Made by a program: the position numbers and the translations under genes
Assembly (NCBI GenBank): GCA_035452965.1
Contig: DAOTCE010000001.1
Span: 248,001 to 312,000, forward strand
DNA length: 64,000 nt
Source of the DNA: Candidatus Paceibacterota bacterium
Lineage (GTDB): Bacteria; Verrucomicrobiota; Verrucomicrobiia; Limisphaerales; UBA8199
Direction of reading: 5' to 3'
The notes under the pieces: generated by a model
What the model was told of the DNA's origin: nothing
Seen by the model: the letters and a program-made list of their open reading frames with translations, nothing else
The model's database searches: none
Shown here: one piece after another, positions 17,412 through 26,717 of the stretch
Layout of the letters: every line of letters begins with the position of its first letter
Numbering within the stretch: the first letter of the stretch is position 1

Positions 17412-20400
17412 ATGAAGACGCCGAAAGCCCAGTCGGTTATCCGCAGCATCGCCGTGTTGGCAGCATTGATCCTGGCATCCAGCCCCGCTTGGCCCTGGCC
17501 GCCTGACATCACCCCCGAACAGGCCGCCGCCCTCCAACCCCTCGATCCGACCGCCGTGCCCCGGTTCGGCACCTTCTGGCTCCTGTTTGGCCCCAACCCC
17601 GGCAAACCTTACCCGCCGCTGCCCTGCCCGCCGGGCAGCATGACCAACGTCCTGATCTATGCCCTCGATGACCGCCACTTCCTCGTGGACGACAGCGCCG
17701 TTGATTACGCCGCCCTCCAACAGCAGCGTGAAATAGACAAGGCGCTCCGCGATCTCGAGGATCAGTTGGGGCTGGCCGAGCCCATGGGCACAGAGGAAGG
17801 CGGCGGGCCACTCGAATCGCTGGGTTACCCGTCCAACTCGCTCTGGCTCTCCATCTCCCAGATCACCAACGGCCTTGCGCCCCTGACCATTCACGGCACC
17901 ACCCCGGACGTGACCTATGAGATTCTCTCCAGGCAAACACTCACCAATGTGGAATGGTTCTCCGAAGGGTTCGTCCCTGGCTCCGCTGACCAGGACTGGA
18001 CCCCAACGGCGGTGGAGGTAGGGGCTCGCACAAACAGCCTCTTTCTGTCGTGCCGCTCTTGGGAGGACAGCAACGGCAGCGGCATCCCCGACTGGTGGCT
18101 GCTCCAATACTTCGGCACCACCGACATTGACCCCTACACCCTCTGCCCCTCGGGCGACGGCTGGACCGTCCTCCAGGCCTGCCAAAACGGCTGGAATCCT
18201 CTCCAGTGGCACACGCCGCCGCCGCCCAGGAACGTGGTCGCCCGGGTTGATTCCACGGGCACCAACGTCACTCTCACTTGGGAATCGGGTGGTGGTCCAG
18301 TTACCAACTATGTGATCGAAGCCGGGTACTGGGGGTACGGCGACTCGTGGTGGTATCCCGTGGGCGAAGTCGGTCCATCTACGTTTACTGCCAGCCTTAC
18401 CCCAGACTACCCGTTGACGGGCACATACTATCTCCAACCAGCCTACCAGGTTCGTGCGTGCTTCTCAGACGGAGCGAGCGCCGTCAGTGCCAGCACCCCG
18501 GTATTTCCTCCCGAGATTACGACGACTGCCTTCGTGGTTCGTGGTGCCGGCGGCCATCTCGACCTGGCGGTGTCCGCACTTCCGGACTCGGTAACCAGTC
18601 TCCGGCTATTCGCTGACGACCCTTGGGGCGGATGGCCGGGGATCGACCTCCCGGCATCAAACATTCTAAACGGTGTAATGACTCTACCCGATGCAGCCGT
18701 TGCGCCGCTCGCGCAGTCTGGTCTGTGCTTGCAGGCATTCACGGATTCCGGGGCTTTTGGCAATGCCGTGTACGTCGGACCTGTCGCTGCTCCGGAAGGG
18801 CAGGACCCCACCGTGTTCCGATTCACAGATGCTTCCTCCCACCTTAAAGAGAACCTCAAGTTCCTGCTCTGCTCGGCCACGGTGCATCAGCCCTTCAGCT
18901 GCGGCCCCGGCGACGCCTATTGGGGTGGCTATTTCGAGAGCGTCTGGAAACCCGAAACCTACTTCGCCCGGCCTTCCAGCCCCGCCAGTTACGAATACTA
19001 TGGCTTCCACACGTTCAGTTCCACCCTCAACTACTCAGTGATGCAGGAACTCCGCCCGGCTCAGAAAAACCATCTTTGGCGCAACCTCGCTTACGACCCG
19101 GGAGATTTTAACGCGGCCGGCCAATGGACCAACGGAGTTGGCTACGAGTGGCAGTTGCCCGGCTTCCGCTGGCTTTACGATCCCAATTACCAGCTCACTT
19201 GCACCAATTGCGACCCGCTGCCCCTGGCTCTCTCCGTGACCAACTATCCCTTCCTTTACGCTCGCTGGGTTCCCAACCTTTCAGCCCAGCAGTTTTCCAA
19301 TGACCTTGCCGAGATCGGCGTCGGCGTCGGGGACACCAACATCTATCTCCTGCGCGGGGTCGTTAACGCCTACGGCCTGCCGCTGGAGGCGGTGCTGTTG
19401 AACCTCGATTCGCCGCTGCGGCGCCATACGCTGACGGCGGGTGGCCCCACCGGCCCGCGGTACCACGGGGCGGATTATTTCTGTGCGGTCGAGGCGCCTA
19501 TCCTGCAAACCGTGGACTACTACTTCGCCAGCCAGACCCCTTACTTCTACTACGGCACCCCACGCCCGCCACTGCCCGGCTCACCCGACTTCAACGTCAC
19601 CAACACCTCGCCCCTCCTCATGACGGGTTTCGGCCAGTCCATCACCGTCTGCGGTTGGGCCAAGCAGGCCATCACCAACGGCTACAGCGGCACCTACGCC
19701 TATCTCGAACAGTACTTCGACCAAGCCTGCACCGTAGACACCAGCGGTGTGGCCACCACCAACAGCGCCGGCCTGCTCTCCCCCTATGGCGAGTTCTTCC
19801 GCATGCAGCCCGGCCCTGCCGCCCTGGTCACCATGCCCGACATTGACACCGGCCAGCAAGGCACTGGCATCGTCCACGTCATCAAACTACAGTTGGATGT
19901 GAACCACGACGGCACCATGGACCTCAGCTTCGCCGGGCCGGACAACACCTCCCAGGCCCGGCCCTTTGTTTTCTGGGTCAATAATGACCATGACGGCACT
20001 GGCGTTGGGGCGGACGCCGAGACCAATCGCATCAACTTCCCCGATTGCACCTACGGGACAATCCACTCCGAACGCAATTTGGAGGACTTCGCTCGGCTGT
20101 GGGTCTGCGGCGTGCCGCCGCTGTCGATATTCCAGACGAATTATGCCGTCACGCTGAGCCTGCAGAGCACCCGGGGCACCCCTGCCATCAGGCTCTACTG
20201 GAGTTGCGAAACCGACGGAGGTATCCGCTACTTGACGAATGCGAACGTCGCTGCGCAGCAGGTTGCGGCTTCTTTATCACCCCACTACGGGGCCGCGATC
20301 GCCACGGTGTCCAACAATGCAGAGTTCACATTCCCTGAGGGCGCCTTTGTTTTTGGTGGCACCCAGCACCTCCTGTTCGAGACAGCAGGGGTTGGCAGCG

Positions 20401-21569
20401 GTGCGTTAATGCTGACCATTTCCCAAGGAACCAATATCCTCTGCCAAACCTCGGCTTGGCTGGACCTGCACGACATCAAAGATCTCTATGAGCAGGCGCT
20501 CGTCACCAACGTTGTCCAGGAGTGGCCCGCCATGGTCGAGCAGGACACCAACAGCGGCTTCCGGGTGCATTCTTATGCAACCGCAAACACCGGTGAGGCC
20601 AGCCAACTCGCCGTCTTCCTTCATGGCTGGCGTGTGCCCGAGCCCGAGTACTTTGTCTTCGCTGAGACCATGTTCAAGCGCCTTTACTGGCAGGGCTTTC
20701 AGGGACGCTTTGCCAGCTTGCGCTGGCCTACCCGCTCAGCGGACACAGACCCGTTCTTCGGTCTGGACTATGCCACCTACAATCGTAGCGAGCATATCGC
20801 CTTCAAATCGGGCACGGGCACGGCGGCCTACCTCAGCGACCTGCGCCTCCGCTTCCCCGACGACACCATCAGCGTGTGCGCTCACAGCATGGGAAATATC
20901 GTCATGATGCAGGCCCTTCGGGAGCTCACCTCCGCCAGCCAGGCCCCAATTGACAATTACGTCCTTATGCAGGCTGCGGTCCCCGCGCAGTGCTATGACT
21001 CCGCCGTTACAAATCTCCCCGCGTTCGAGAGTCTGGAGCAGACGGTTCCCACCCCCAACACCTACAGCAACTATGCCGACGGCATCAGTGCTGCGCTCCG
21101 CGGCGGTGGCCAACTGCTCAACTTCTTTAACCCAGGGGACTTCGCACTAACCATTGCCTGGGAGTGGAACCAGAAGCTCTATCTTCCGGTCACGAACGGG
21201 CCCGTGACGATGAAACCCAACACCCTGCTCGGCTATTATACCGATGCCATCAACCACGAGGTGAGAACGAACTGGTGGAACCAGAGTCTCCTCTCCCCTG
21301 CATGGGGGGGATACTACAATGGCCCGACCCGTTCGGTCACAAACGCCCACGAAATAATGCCCTTCGTTGCTCGGCCCCGGACCAAAGCTGTAGGAGCTCA
21401 AGCAGCGGTCCAAGGGCAAATTGAGGGCGCCGAAGTCAACCTCCAGAGCAGATTCGGTTTCGGAGGCGGGAGCAGTGATCACAGCGCTCAGTGGAACCGA
21501 AGCATCCAAGACCCTGCAGTCGCCCCATTCTACTCCCAGTTAAGGACAAGCCTCTTCCCTATCCCATGA
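17412..21569 (+). CDS. large secreted protein with FN3-like and alpha/beta-hydrolase domains
   Basis: A 1385-residue exported protein. The ATG at 17412 opens a signal peptide (about 1-27, hydrophobic core IRSIAVLAALILASSPA). A fibronectin-III-like segment lies near residues 270-360 (PPRNVVARVDSTGTNVTLTW). A calcium-loop-like stretch (LDVNHDGTMDLSF, VNNDHDGTGVGADAE) lies near 830-870. Residues about 1060-1210 look like a lipase/esterase domain: VFLHGWRVPEPEYFVF (oxyanion side) and the nucleophile elbow VCAHSMGN. The substrate is unknown. It overlaps the next gene by 4 bp (ATGA), a sign of coupled translation, and is preceded by structured element copy A. Confidence 0.75.
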   Translation: MKTPKAQSVIRSIAVLAALILASSPAWPWPPDITPEQAAALQPLDPTAVPRFGTFWLLFGPNPGKPYPPLPCPPGSMTNVLIYALDDRHFLVDDSAVDYAALQQQREIDKALRDLEDQLGLAEPMGTEEGGGPLESLGYPSNSLWLSISQITNGLAPLTIHGTTPDVTYEILSRQTLTNVEWFSEGFVPGSADQDWTPTAVEVGARTNSLFLSCRSWEDSNGSGIPDWWLLQYFGTTDIDPYTLCPSGDGWTVLQACQNGWNPLQWHTPPPPRNVVARVDSTGTNVTLTWESGGGPVTNYVIEAGYWGYGDSWWYPVGEVGPSTFTASLTPDYPLTGTYYLQPAYQVRACFSDGASAVSASTPVFPPEITTTAFVVRGAGGHLDLAVSALPDSVTSLRLFADDPWGGWPGIDLPASNILNGVMTLPDAAVAPLAQSGLCLQAFTDSGAFGNAVYVGPVAAPEGQDPTVFRFTDASSHLKENLKFLLCSATVHQPFSCGPGDAYWGGYFESVWKPETYFARPSSPASYEYYGFHTFSSTLNYSVMQELRPAQKNHLWRNLAYDPGDFNAAGQWTNGVGYEWQLPGFRWLYDPNYQLTCTNCDPLPLALSVTNYPFLYARWVPNLSAQQFSNDLAEIGVGVGDTNIYLLRGVVNAYGLPLEAVLLNLDSPLRRHTLTAGGPTGPRYHGADYFCAVEAPILQTVDYYFASQTPYFYYGTPRPPLPGSPDFNVTNTSPLLMTGFGQSITVCGWAKQAITNGYSGTYAYLEQYFDQACTVDTSGVATTNSAGLLSPYGEFFRMQPGPAALVTMPDIDTGQQGTGIVHVIKLQLDVNHDGTMDLSFAGPDNTSQARPFVFWVNNDHDGTGVGADAETNRINFPDCTYGTIHSERNLEDFARLWVCGVPPLSIFQTNYAVTLSLQSTRGTPAIRLYWSCETDGGIRYLTNANVAAQQVAASLSPHYGAAIATVSNNAEFTFPEGAFVFGGTQHLLFETAGVGSGALMLTISQGTNILCQTSAWLDLHDIKDLYEQALVTNVVQEWPAMVEQDTNSGFRVHSYATANTGEASQLAVFLHGWRVPEPEYFVFAETMFKRLYWQGFQGRFASLRWPTRSADTDPFFGLDYATYNRSEHIAFKSGTGTAAYLSDLRLRFPDDTISVCAHSMGNIVMMQALRELTSASQAPIDNYVLMQAAVPAQCYDSAVTNLPAFESLEQTVPTPNTYSNYADGISAALRGGGQLLNFFNPGDFALTIAWEWNQKLYLPVTNGPVTMKPNTLLGYYTDAINHEVRTNWWNQSLLSPAWGGYYNGPTRSVTNAHEIMPFVARPRTKAVGAQAAVQGQIEGAEVNLQSRFGFGGGSSDHSAQWNRSIQDPAVAPFYSQLRTSLFPIP

Positions 21570-22606
21570 GACCAAAGGTATTGCTTACGATTCTCGTTCT
21601 GTTCTGCCTTGCACTTGCTCTACTCTGGGTGATTCGGCCTGGACCGCAGGCCCTCCCGCCCAACAACGCAGCCGCCAGCGGGGAACGCCCAGCGTCCACT
21701 GCGACCGTCCAAGATACACTGGCGACCGCGGCGACACCTGATCGATTTCCGGCCAGCCACCCTGCGCCGGAGGCTCCGTCATCAGCTGGCGGAGGGATAT
21801 CAGAAGGCTTTCAACACTGGCTGCAGAGCGTTCAGCCGCCAATCGAATTCTACGGGATGGTCCTTGACGAGAGCGGCCAGCCGGTCCAAGGAGCCACAGT
21901 TGATTTCCTTTGGACTCACGTACATCCCGAGGCTGATTTCAAGACGAACACCTTCAGCGATGCCCGAGGCCTCTTCTCCTTGGTCGGCGTCAACGGTGCC
22001 GGACTGGATGTGTATGTTCGCAAGCCGGGCTACTACGCGGTCAGGAGCCTCGATCGCAACAACTTCAACTACCTTAAACTTGCCGGCGACCAGCCTTTCG
22101 CCCCCGACCCGAGCAACCCCGTGGTTTTCCATCTCCGGAAGAAAGGGCCGGGAACTGCCTTGATTACCTCTCAGAACGGGATGTTGCCCGAGCTTGAGGT
22201 CACCGTGCCTCGCAACGGTGTACCGGTCTTGGTAAACCTGCTATCCCGGAAAACGGGTTCCGAGGGCCAGCTGCAAATTACCCAGACGAAACCCCAATAC
22301 CTAGAGGCAAAGAATGCAACTGCGTGGAGCTTTCAACTCCAGATACCCAGTGGTGGCCTCGTCGAACAGAACGATGAATTCCCGTTTGACGCCCCCGAGA
22401 CCGGCTATCAACCTGTGGTCGCATTCCAGTTCAACAAGGGCCAGACGAACTGGGCAAGGACGTTGAAGAAGAGCTACTACATCGCCTTTGGCCAGCCCCC
22501 GCAGTACGGCTGGCTGACCGTGGAGACTGCCATTGGGTGGGGCGGAGCCCGCCTGCGGTACGCCATCAATCCAGACGGCTCCCGCTATCTGGAGCCCAAG
22601 AACTGA
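21566..22606 (+). CDS. secreted protein with carboxypeptidase-regulatory-like domain
   Basis: A 346-residue protein with an N-terminal membrane anchor or signal (VLLTILVLFCLALALLWVI), a low-complexity Pro/Ala/Ser linker (about 25-90), and a beta-sandwich resembling carboxypeptidase regulatory domains (GMVLDESGQPVQGATVDFLW, then DARGLFSLVG and VYVRKPGYY). The remaining 150 residues are beta-rich and unassigned. Its ATG overlaps the stop of the large hydrolase-like gene, so the two products are probably partners outside the cell. Confidence 0.65.
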   Translation: MRPKVLLTILVLFCLALALLWVIRPGPQALPPNNAAASGERPASTATVQDTLATAATPDRFPASHPAPEAPSSAGGGISEGFQHWLQSVQPPIEFYGMVLDESGQPVQGATVDFLWTHVHPEADFKTNTFSDARGLFSLVGVNGAGLDVYVRKPGYYAVRSLDRNNFNYLKLAGDQPFAPDPSNPVVFHLRKKGPGTALITSQNGMLPELEVTVPRNGVPVLVNLLSRKTGSEGQLQITQTKPQYLEAKNATAWSFQLQIPSGGLVEQNDEFPFDAPETGYQPVVAFQFNKGQTNWARTLKKSYYIAFGQPPQYGWLTVETAIGWGGARLRYAINPDGSRYLEPKN

Positions 22607-22802
22607 GGGAAAAGACTACCTGGCGATCCAACCTCCGCGTTGGCGCCCCCCCCGACTTCCTAATCGCCGTCATCCCACTCTTGCCTTCGTCCGCCACGGT
22701 GGCGCAGCCGCCTGCCCCCGGATCCCCCAAACACAACTCTTGCTCGACCACCGCAAAGAAGCTTTAATTGGGGAGACAACTGAAAGGAATCACCGAATAG
22801 AG

Positions 22803-22985
22803 AACTGAACCAAACCAACTGAATCTTGCGTAGCTTCGGCTGCGGTCGCTCTTGAATCTGGAGAATTCTGTCGCAGAACCGCGCCGAGTTCACGCCCCAT
22901 CGGGCGTGGCTTGGGGTTCATTCGTGGCGGGCTTTCCAGAGCCTCAAGTGAGTGGGCGTTGAGTTCACGCCCCTTTCCTTTCCGC
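22803..22985. ncRNA. structured repeat element, copy B
   Basis: Second copy of the element at 17203, in the same orientation. The first hairpin is CGTAGC-TTCG-GCTGCG (22829-22844). The main stem pairs GAACC (22876) with GGTTC (22919), CCGAG (22884) with CTTGG (22914) and CACGCCC (22891) with GGGCGTG (22908) around a CATC loop. The 3' hairpin is GGGCGT (22954) with ACGCCC (22972). Several stem positions differ from copy A while keeping pairing, for example A-U here against G-C in copy A in the central stem. No convincing gene follows directly on the plus strand; the bases from 22607 to 22802 show no other feature. Confidence 0.5.
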
Positions 22986-23035
22986 ACCGGCTCGCGGCTT
23001 CTTCCACAACCAAACCAAAAAGCCATGACCAACAC

Positions 23036-23893
23036 TCAGGCACCTCGAGATTGTGCGGACGCCCTCGCCGAGGTCCGCCTCCTCCAGCAGCGCACCGCCA
23101 CCGCCACCCGAACCCCCGGCGGCCCTCGCCCCCGCCCTCCAACCGCCAGCCCCCAGCCTGCGTCGCTCTCCCCCAGCCTAAGCCCACGCCCCGCTTTGCC
23201 ATTTGCCATCTGCCATTCCCCGCCACGACCGCCCTTTGGTTCAGCCCTTCCCAACCCCGTGCTGGCCCTCACCCCGCCCGCCACCCGCACCGTCACTGCG
23301 CCGCCCTTGCCCCGGTAGTCCTCCCTCCCCTGTGCCTTGTCTATGCCTTGTATCTCCCTTGTACCCACAGTGTACCTATGGTGTGCGCCCGATGTGGATC
23401 GTGCATCTCCCTCTGGTTGCCTCACTTCCACAACTCCTCCTCCTCCATTCTGCCCCCTGCCTCCTGCATCCGCCCGCCTTACTCTTAATCCTTCATCCTT
23501 CCTTCCCACTTCTACCTTCTCCCGCCCCTGCTCGCATCGCCTCCCCACGTAATACTGTTGCCCCGTCAACCACCCCGACTGGCCCAGGCGCGGGCGGCTC
23601 CGCTTCCTTCTCCCCGCCGCAATGCACACCTGCCGCTCCGCCTCCGTCACCTCCGGACTGCTGCTCCACGCCCGCGATGCCGCCCCCAGTCTGGCCCGGC
23701 ACCGTAATTGCCCCGGCGTCCGCGGGTCCTTCGGCTTTACATACCGATGCCGAAACTGCTTGCCCCCACGCACATACCACACCCAGCCCCCGCACCGCCC
23801 GCTTCGCATCACCGGGTTGCGACACCCGCCCCACCGGGTTTGCCACGGGCAGCCCCGGCAGCTCCGCCCCTTGATCAGATCGGGCTTGCTCAT
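23036..23893 (-). CDS. Cys/Arg-rich protein of a lineage-type family, low-complexity tail
   Basis: Up to 285 residues, but only the first 130 or so look like a protein domain. That part has a possible zinc knuckle (CRGCP and two later Cys), RSGRCGGWVWYVRGGKQFRH, then RKRSRPRLGQSGWLTGQQYY. The same blocks occur in the protein encoded at 54115-54573, so the two are paralogues. Beyond residue 130 the frame runs on through degenerate 7-bp repeats and is Gly/Arg-rich, so the true C-terminus is unclear and the gene may be decaying. No function is known; the basic, Cys-containing core would fit nucleic-acid binding, but that is a guess. Confidence 0.45.
   Translation of the reverse strand: MSKPDLIKGRSCRGCPWQTRWGGCRNPVMRSGRCGGWVWYVRGGKQFRHRYVKPKDPRTPGQLRCRARLGAASRAWSSSPEVTEAERQVCIAAGRRKRSRPRLGQSGWLTGQQYYVGRRCEQGREKVEVGRKDEGLRVRRADAGGRGQNGGGGVVEVRQPEGDARSTSGAHHRYTVGTREIQGIDKAQGREDYRGKGGAVTVRVAGGVRASTGLGRAEPKGGRGGEWQMANGKAGRGLRLGESDAGWGLAVGGRGRGPPGVRVAVAVRCWRRRTSARASAQSRGA
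23195..23219. repeat. heptanucleotide repeats (TTTGCCA type)
   Basis: Three consecutive 7-bp units TTTGCCA, TTTGCCA, TCTGCCA and a partial fourth. They lie within the pyrimidine-rich stretch 23050-24170, which is otherwise short of recognisable genes on the plus strand. Confidence 0.6.
23450..23505. repeat. degenerate heptanucleotide repeats (CTGCCTC type)
   Basis: A run of 7-bp units in constant register: CTGCCCC, CTGCCTC, CTGCATC, CGCCCGC, CTTACTC, TTAATCC, TTCATCC, followed by more C/T-rich sequence. The units drift in sequence but keep the 7-bp period. It overlaps the low-complexity tail of the minus-strand Cys/Arg-rich reading frame. Confidence 0.55.
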
Positions 23894-24140
23894 GACAGCA
23901 TTTCCCCGCTCGGTGTTCCCACACCGGCAGGTGCCATCACTGCGTACGCGCCAGACGCCATGACTGCAAGCTCCACTGCACGCTGCGTTCCTTCAACAAG
24001 AACCTGCTGCCAAATTTGGCGGGCACCCCCTCCCGCGCCCAGCCCCCCCCGCCAGCCTGCCGTAGGCTGCTTGTTACGGTGAGACTACGATAAGACTACG
24101 GTAGTAATCCGACCGGCTTGCCCCCTTTTCCTCGCCTTTC

Positions 24141-24168
24141 CTCCAGCCTGCAGCCTATAGCCTCCAGC
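24141..24168. repeat. heptanucleotide repeats (CTCCAGC type)
   Basis: Four units CTCCAGC, CTGCAGC, CTATAGC, CTCCAGC directly beside the stop codon of the 771-residue solenoid gene. Same period as the two arrays to the left but a different unit. The gap 23894-24140 holds C-rich sequence and nothing else I can name. Confidence 0.6.
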
Positions 24169-24174
24169 CAAACC

Positions 24175-26490
24175 TCACTGCCGCTTCAACAACCGCTGCT
24201 TCCGGTCATCCGGCAGGCTCGTCTTGGCCAGCCAGGCTTCGGCGGCGGCGGGGTCGGCTTCGAGCCAGGTGCGGGCGACGCTCTCGAGGTGACTGTTGCG
24301 CCTGTCGGGGTCGGTGATGGTTTCGGCCCACGGCGCGGCCATTTCGGGGAAGGAGTAACTGAGCTGGCCGACGTAGCTCTGGACGGCCGCTTCGCGCGCA
24401 TTGCCGGCCGGCAGGTTTTGCAGCCACTGGCCGGCGGCGGCGGGATCGCTATCCGCCCAGGCGGACACGAGGTTGCGGGTGGCGCGCTCGCGCAGTTTGC
24501 CTTCGCCGAAACCGGCCACCCAGGCGGCGGCGGTTTCGGGTTCGTTGCGGGCCCACTGGGAGACGGCCGAGAGCACCGCGCGTTCTTTGCTTTCACCGGC
24601 CGGGAGCGCCGCGGCAAAGCCGGCCGCCTCCTGTGGCGCGGTCTCCGCCCAGCTTGAGACTACGCCGGCCAGGGCCCGGCTGCGGGCTTCGCCTTCGGGA
24701 AACTGATTGGCCCAGGCGGAAGCGGATTTCGGGTCGGTTGCGGCCCATTGACTGGCCAGGGTATTGACGACGCTGTTTTGCATTTCGCCGGCCGGCAAGG
24801 TCTGGGCATAGGCCGCGGCGCCCTGGGGATCGGTTTGGGCCCACTGATAGCTCAAGCTGTTCACGGCGTCCTGCTTGGCCCGGCCATTGGGGAGTTTTTG
24901 CATCCAGGCCACCGCGGCGTTGAGGTCCGAGTTCGCCCACGCAGAGGCGACGCGATTAATGAAGTTGTTGCGCAATTGCCCCGCGGGCAGCGACAAGGCG
25001 TAATCGGCTGCCGCTTCCGGATCGTTCTCGGCCATCTGATAAGACAGACTCTGCTGGGCATCGCGCTTGGTGGGGCCGTCCGGCAGGGTGTTGATCCACG
25101 CCGAAGCTTCTTTAATGTCCACTTGGCCCCAACTGCGGCTGATCTCTCTGATCGCTTGGTTCCTGGTCTGGCCCGGCGGCAGCGTCGCGGCGATTGCGGC
25201 GGCGGCCTTGGGATCGTTCCAGGCCAGCGTGTGAGCGATGCGCCCAATCACTTGATTGCGGGTCTGGCCGGCAGGCAGCGATTGTACCCAAGCCATGGCG
25301 GACTGCGGGTCTTGCTGGGCGAACTGGCTGCCGAGGTTGCTCAGCAACTCGTTGCGGGTGTGGCCCTGGGGGAGCTTTTGCGCGTAGGCAAGGGCCGCCT
25401 GGGGATCGGCCTGAATCCACTGCCAGGTCATGCTGTTCAAGGCGCTTTGTTTGGCCTGGCCCTCAGGCAACTGTTGGACCCAGGCTACCGCGCCCGCCAG
25501 GTCGGTATTCGCCCACTGGGAAGCGACCGAGCTGATGGAGTTGTTGCGCGCATGGCCGGCGGGGAGCGACAGGGCGTAAGCCGCGGCAGATTCAGGGTCA
25601 GTGCCGGCCCATTGGGCGATAACGCGGGAGACGGCGCTGGATTTCTCGCGGTTACCCGGCAGACTGTTGGCCCATGCCAGGGCGGCCTGCGGGTCTTGTT
25701 CCGCCCATTGAGAGGCGATGGCTTGGAAGGCTTGCTCGCGTTGCTGGGCGGAAGGAAGCTGGGCGGCTCTGGCGGCCGCAGTGGCAGGGTCGCTGGCGGC
25801 CCAGGCGCTGAACACGTTATTCAGCGTGCCCCAGCGCCGGTTATCCAAGGAGTTGTTTGTTAACAGCTCGAGCGCAGCTTCCGGACTCTTCTGAGCCAGT
25901 TTGGCGCTGATGCTGTCAATGGCGTGCCTGCGGAGCTGGCCGGGCGGGAGTTGTTGCGCCCAGGCGCTGGCGGCTTCCACGTCCTGCTCCGCCCACGAGT
26001 AGAGGACGGTGAGAACTGCCCGTTCCCGAATCTGATAACCGGCGACGGCCGCGGCATACGCCATCGCAGCGGAGACATCGGTCTCCGCCCATCGCCCCAG
26101 CAGGAGCGTGCGCAACTGGGATTTCTGGCTGGCGGAAGGCAGTTTCTCGACCAGGGCCAGCAATTGCGGGATATCCGACGGGTTCACCTTCTGGATGAGC
26201 CTGGTCAGCGTTTGGTGATTCCAGCCGCTGTCGGCGCGGCTGGCCTTCTGGAGTGCAGACATGGTTTCCGCCAGGGAAGCCGGTTGGGCCGGAGCTGCGG
26301 CGGTCTCGGCGCCACCGGTTCGGGGAGGAGTCTTGATGGGTGGCAATGGCTCCGGGGCCAGTGGCCCCGCCGACGGCGCTGAAGCCACAGGCGGCGCCGA
26401 TGGCGCGGAGAGCCGTCCGCCAATGAGCATGCCGATCCCCAGTCCTGCCAGGGTCAGGACCGCGATCAGGATGATACTATTCGTTTTCAT
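24175..26490 (-). CDS. exported alpha-solenoid protein of about twenty 32-residue repeats
   Basis: A 771-residue protein with an N-terminal membrane anchor (IILIAVLTLAGLGIGMLIGG), a Pro/Ala-rich linker to about residue 75, and then roughly 20 tandem repeats of 32 residues with the pattern WAxxDPxAAxAWAxxLPxGxxR followed by a second helix (for example WAGTDPESAAAYALSLPAGH). Each repeat looks like a helix pair, so the whole should form a superhelical solenoid outside the inner membrane. Such scaffolds bind proteins or polymers; no catalytic motif is seen. The repeats differ in sequence, so they are not a recent expansion. It stands alone, divergent from psd. Confidence 0.7.
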   Translation of the reverse strand: MKTNSIILIAVLTLAGLGIGMLIGGRLSAPSAPPVASAPSAGPLAPEPLPPIKTPPRTGGAETAAAPAQPASLAETMSALQKASRADSGWNHQTLTRLIQKVNPSDIPQLLALVEKLPSASQKSQLRTLLLGRWAETDVSAAMAYAAAVAGYQIRERAVLTVLYSWAEQDVEAASAWAQQLPPGQLRRHAIDSISAKLAQKSPEAALELLTNNSLDNRRWGTLNNVFSAWAASDPATAAARAAQLPSAQQREQAFQAIASQWAEQDPQAALAWANSLPGNREKSSAVSRVIAQWAGTDPESAAAYALSLPAGHARNNSISSVASQWANTDLAGAVAWVQQLPEGQAKQSALNSMTWQWIQADPQAALAYAQKLPQGHTRNELLSNLGSQFAQQDPQSAMAWVQSLPAGQTRNQVIGRIAHTLAWNDPKAAAAIAATLPPGQTRNQAIREISRSWGQVDIKEASAWINTLPDGPTKRDAQQSLSYQMAENDPEAAADYALSLPAGQLRNNFINRVASAWANSDLNAAVAWMQKLPNGRAKQDAVNSLSYQWAQTDPQGAAAYAQTLPAGEMQNSVVNTLASQWAATDPKSASAWANQFPEGEARSRALAGVVSSWAETAPQEAAGFAAALPAGESKERAVLSAVSQWARNEPETAAAWVAGFGEGKLRERATRNLVSAWADSDPAAAGQWLQNLPAGNAREAAVQSYVGQLSYSFPEMAAPWAETITDPDRRNSHLESVARTWLEADPAAAEAWLAKTSLPDDRKQRLLKRQ

Positions 26491-26717
26491 GCGCGGTCAT
26501 TTGCAACACGATCAACCAGAATGAGCCTACCTCTTTCGCCCGGGGCGCAAAGTAAAAAGGAACCCATCCTGTAATCCTTCAGTTTGACAGGGCGCCTTCG
26601 CCGAAAGCGCCACCGTTTGGCCGCTTCGGCGAGGCGGCCGCACCCAAGACAGAGGCCTTGCTGGGCCGCCAACTTTAACCTTTGCCCGGGGAACCGGAGA
26701 CTTTACCTTCGCGCCGC

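Noticed and set aside
23025..23318. A 97-codon plus-strand frame (MTNTQAPRDCADALAEV)
   Set aside because: After about 30 residues it is only Pro/Arg-rich low complexity and it overlaps the minus-strand Cys/Arg-rich gene, which has a paralogue.
23195..24168. CRISPR array
   Set aside because: The repeats are contiguous 7-bp units without spacers.
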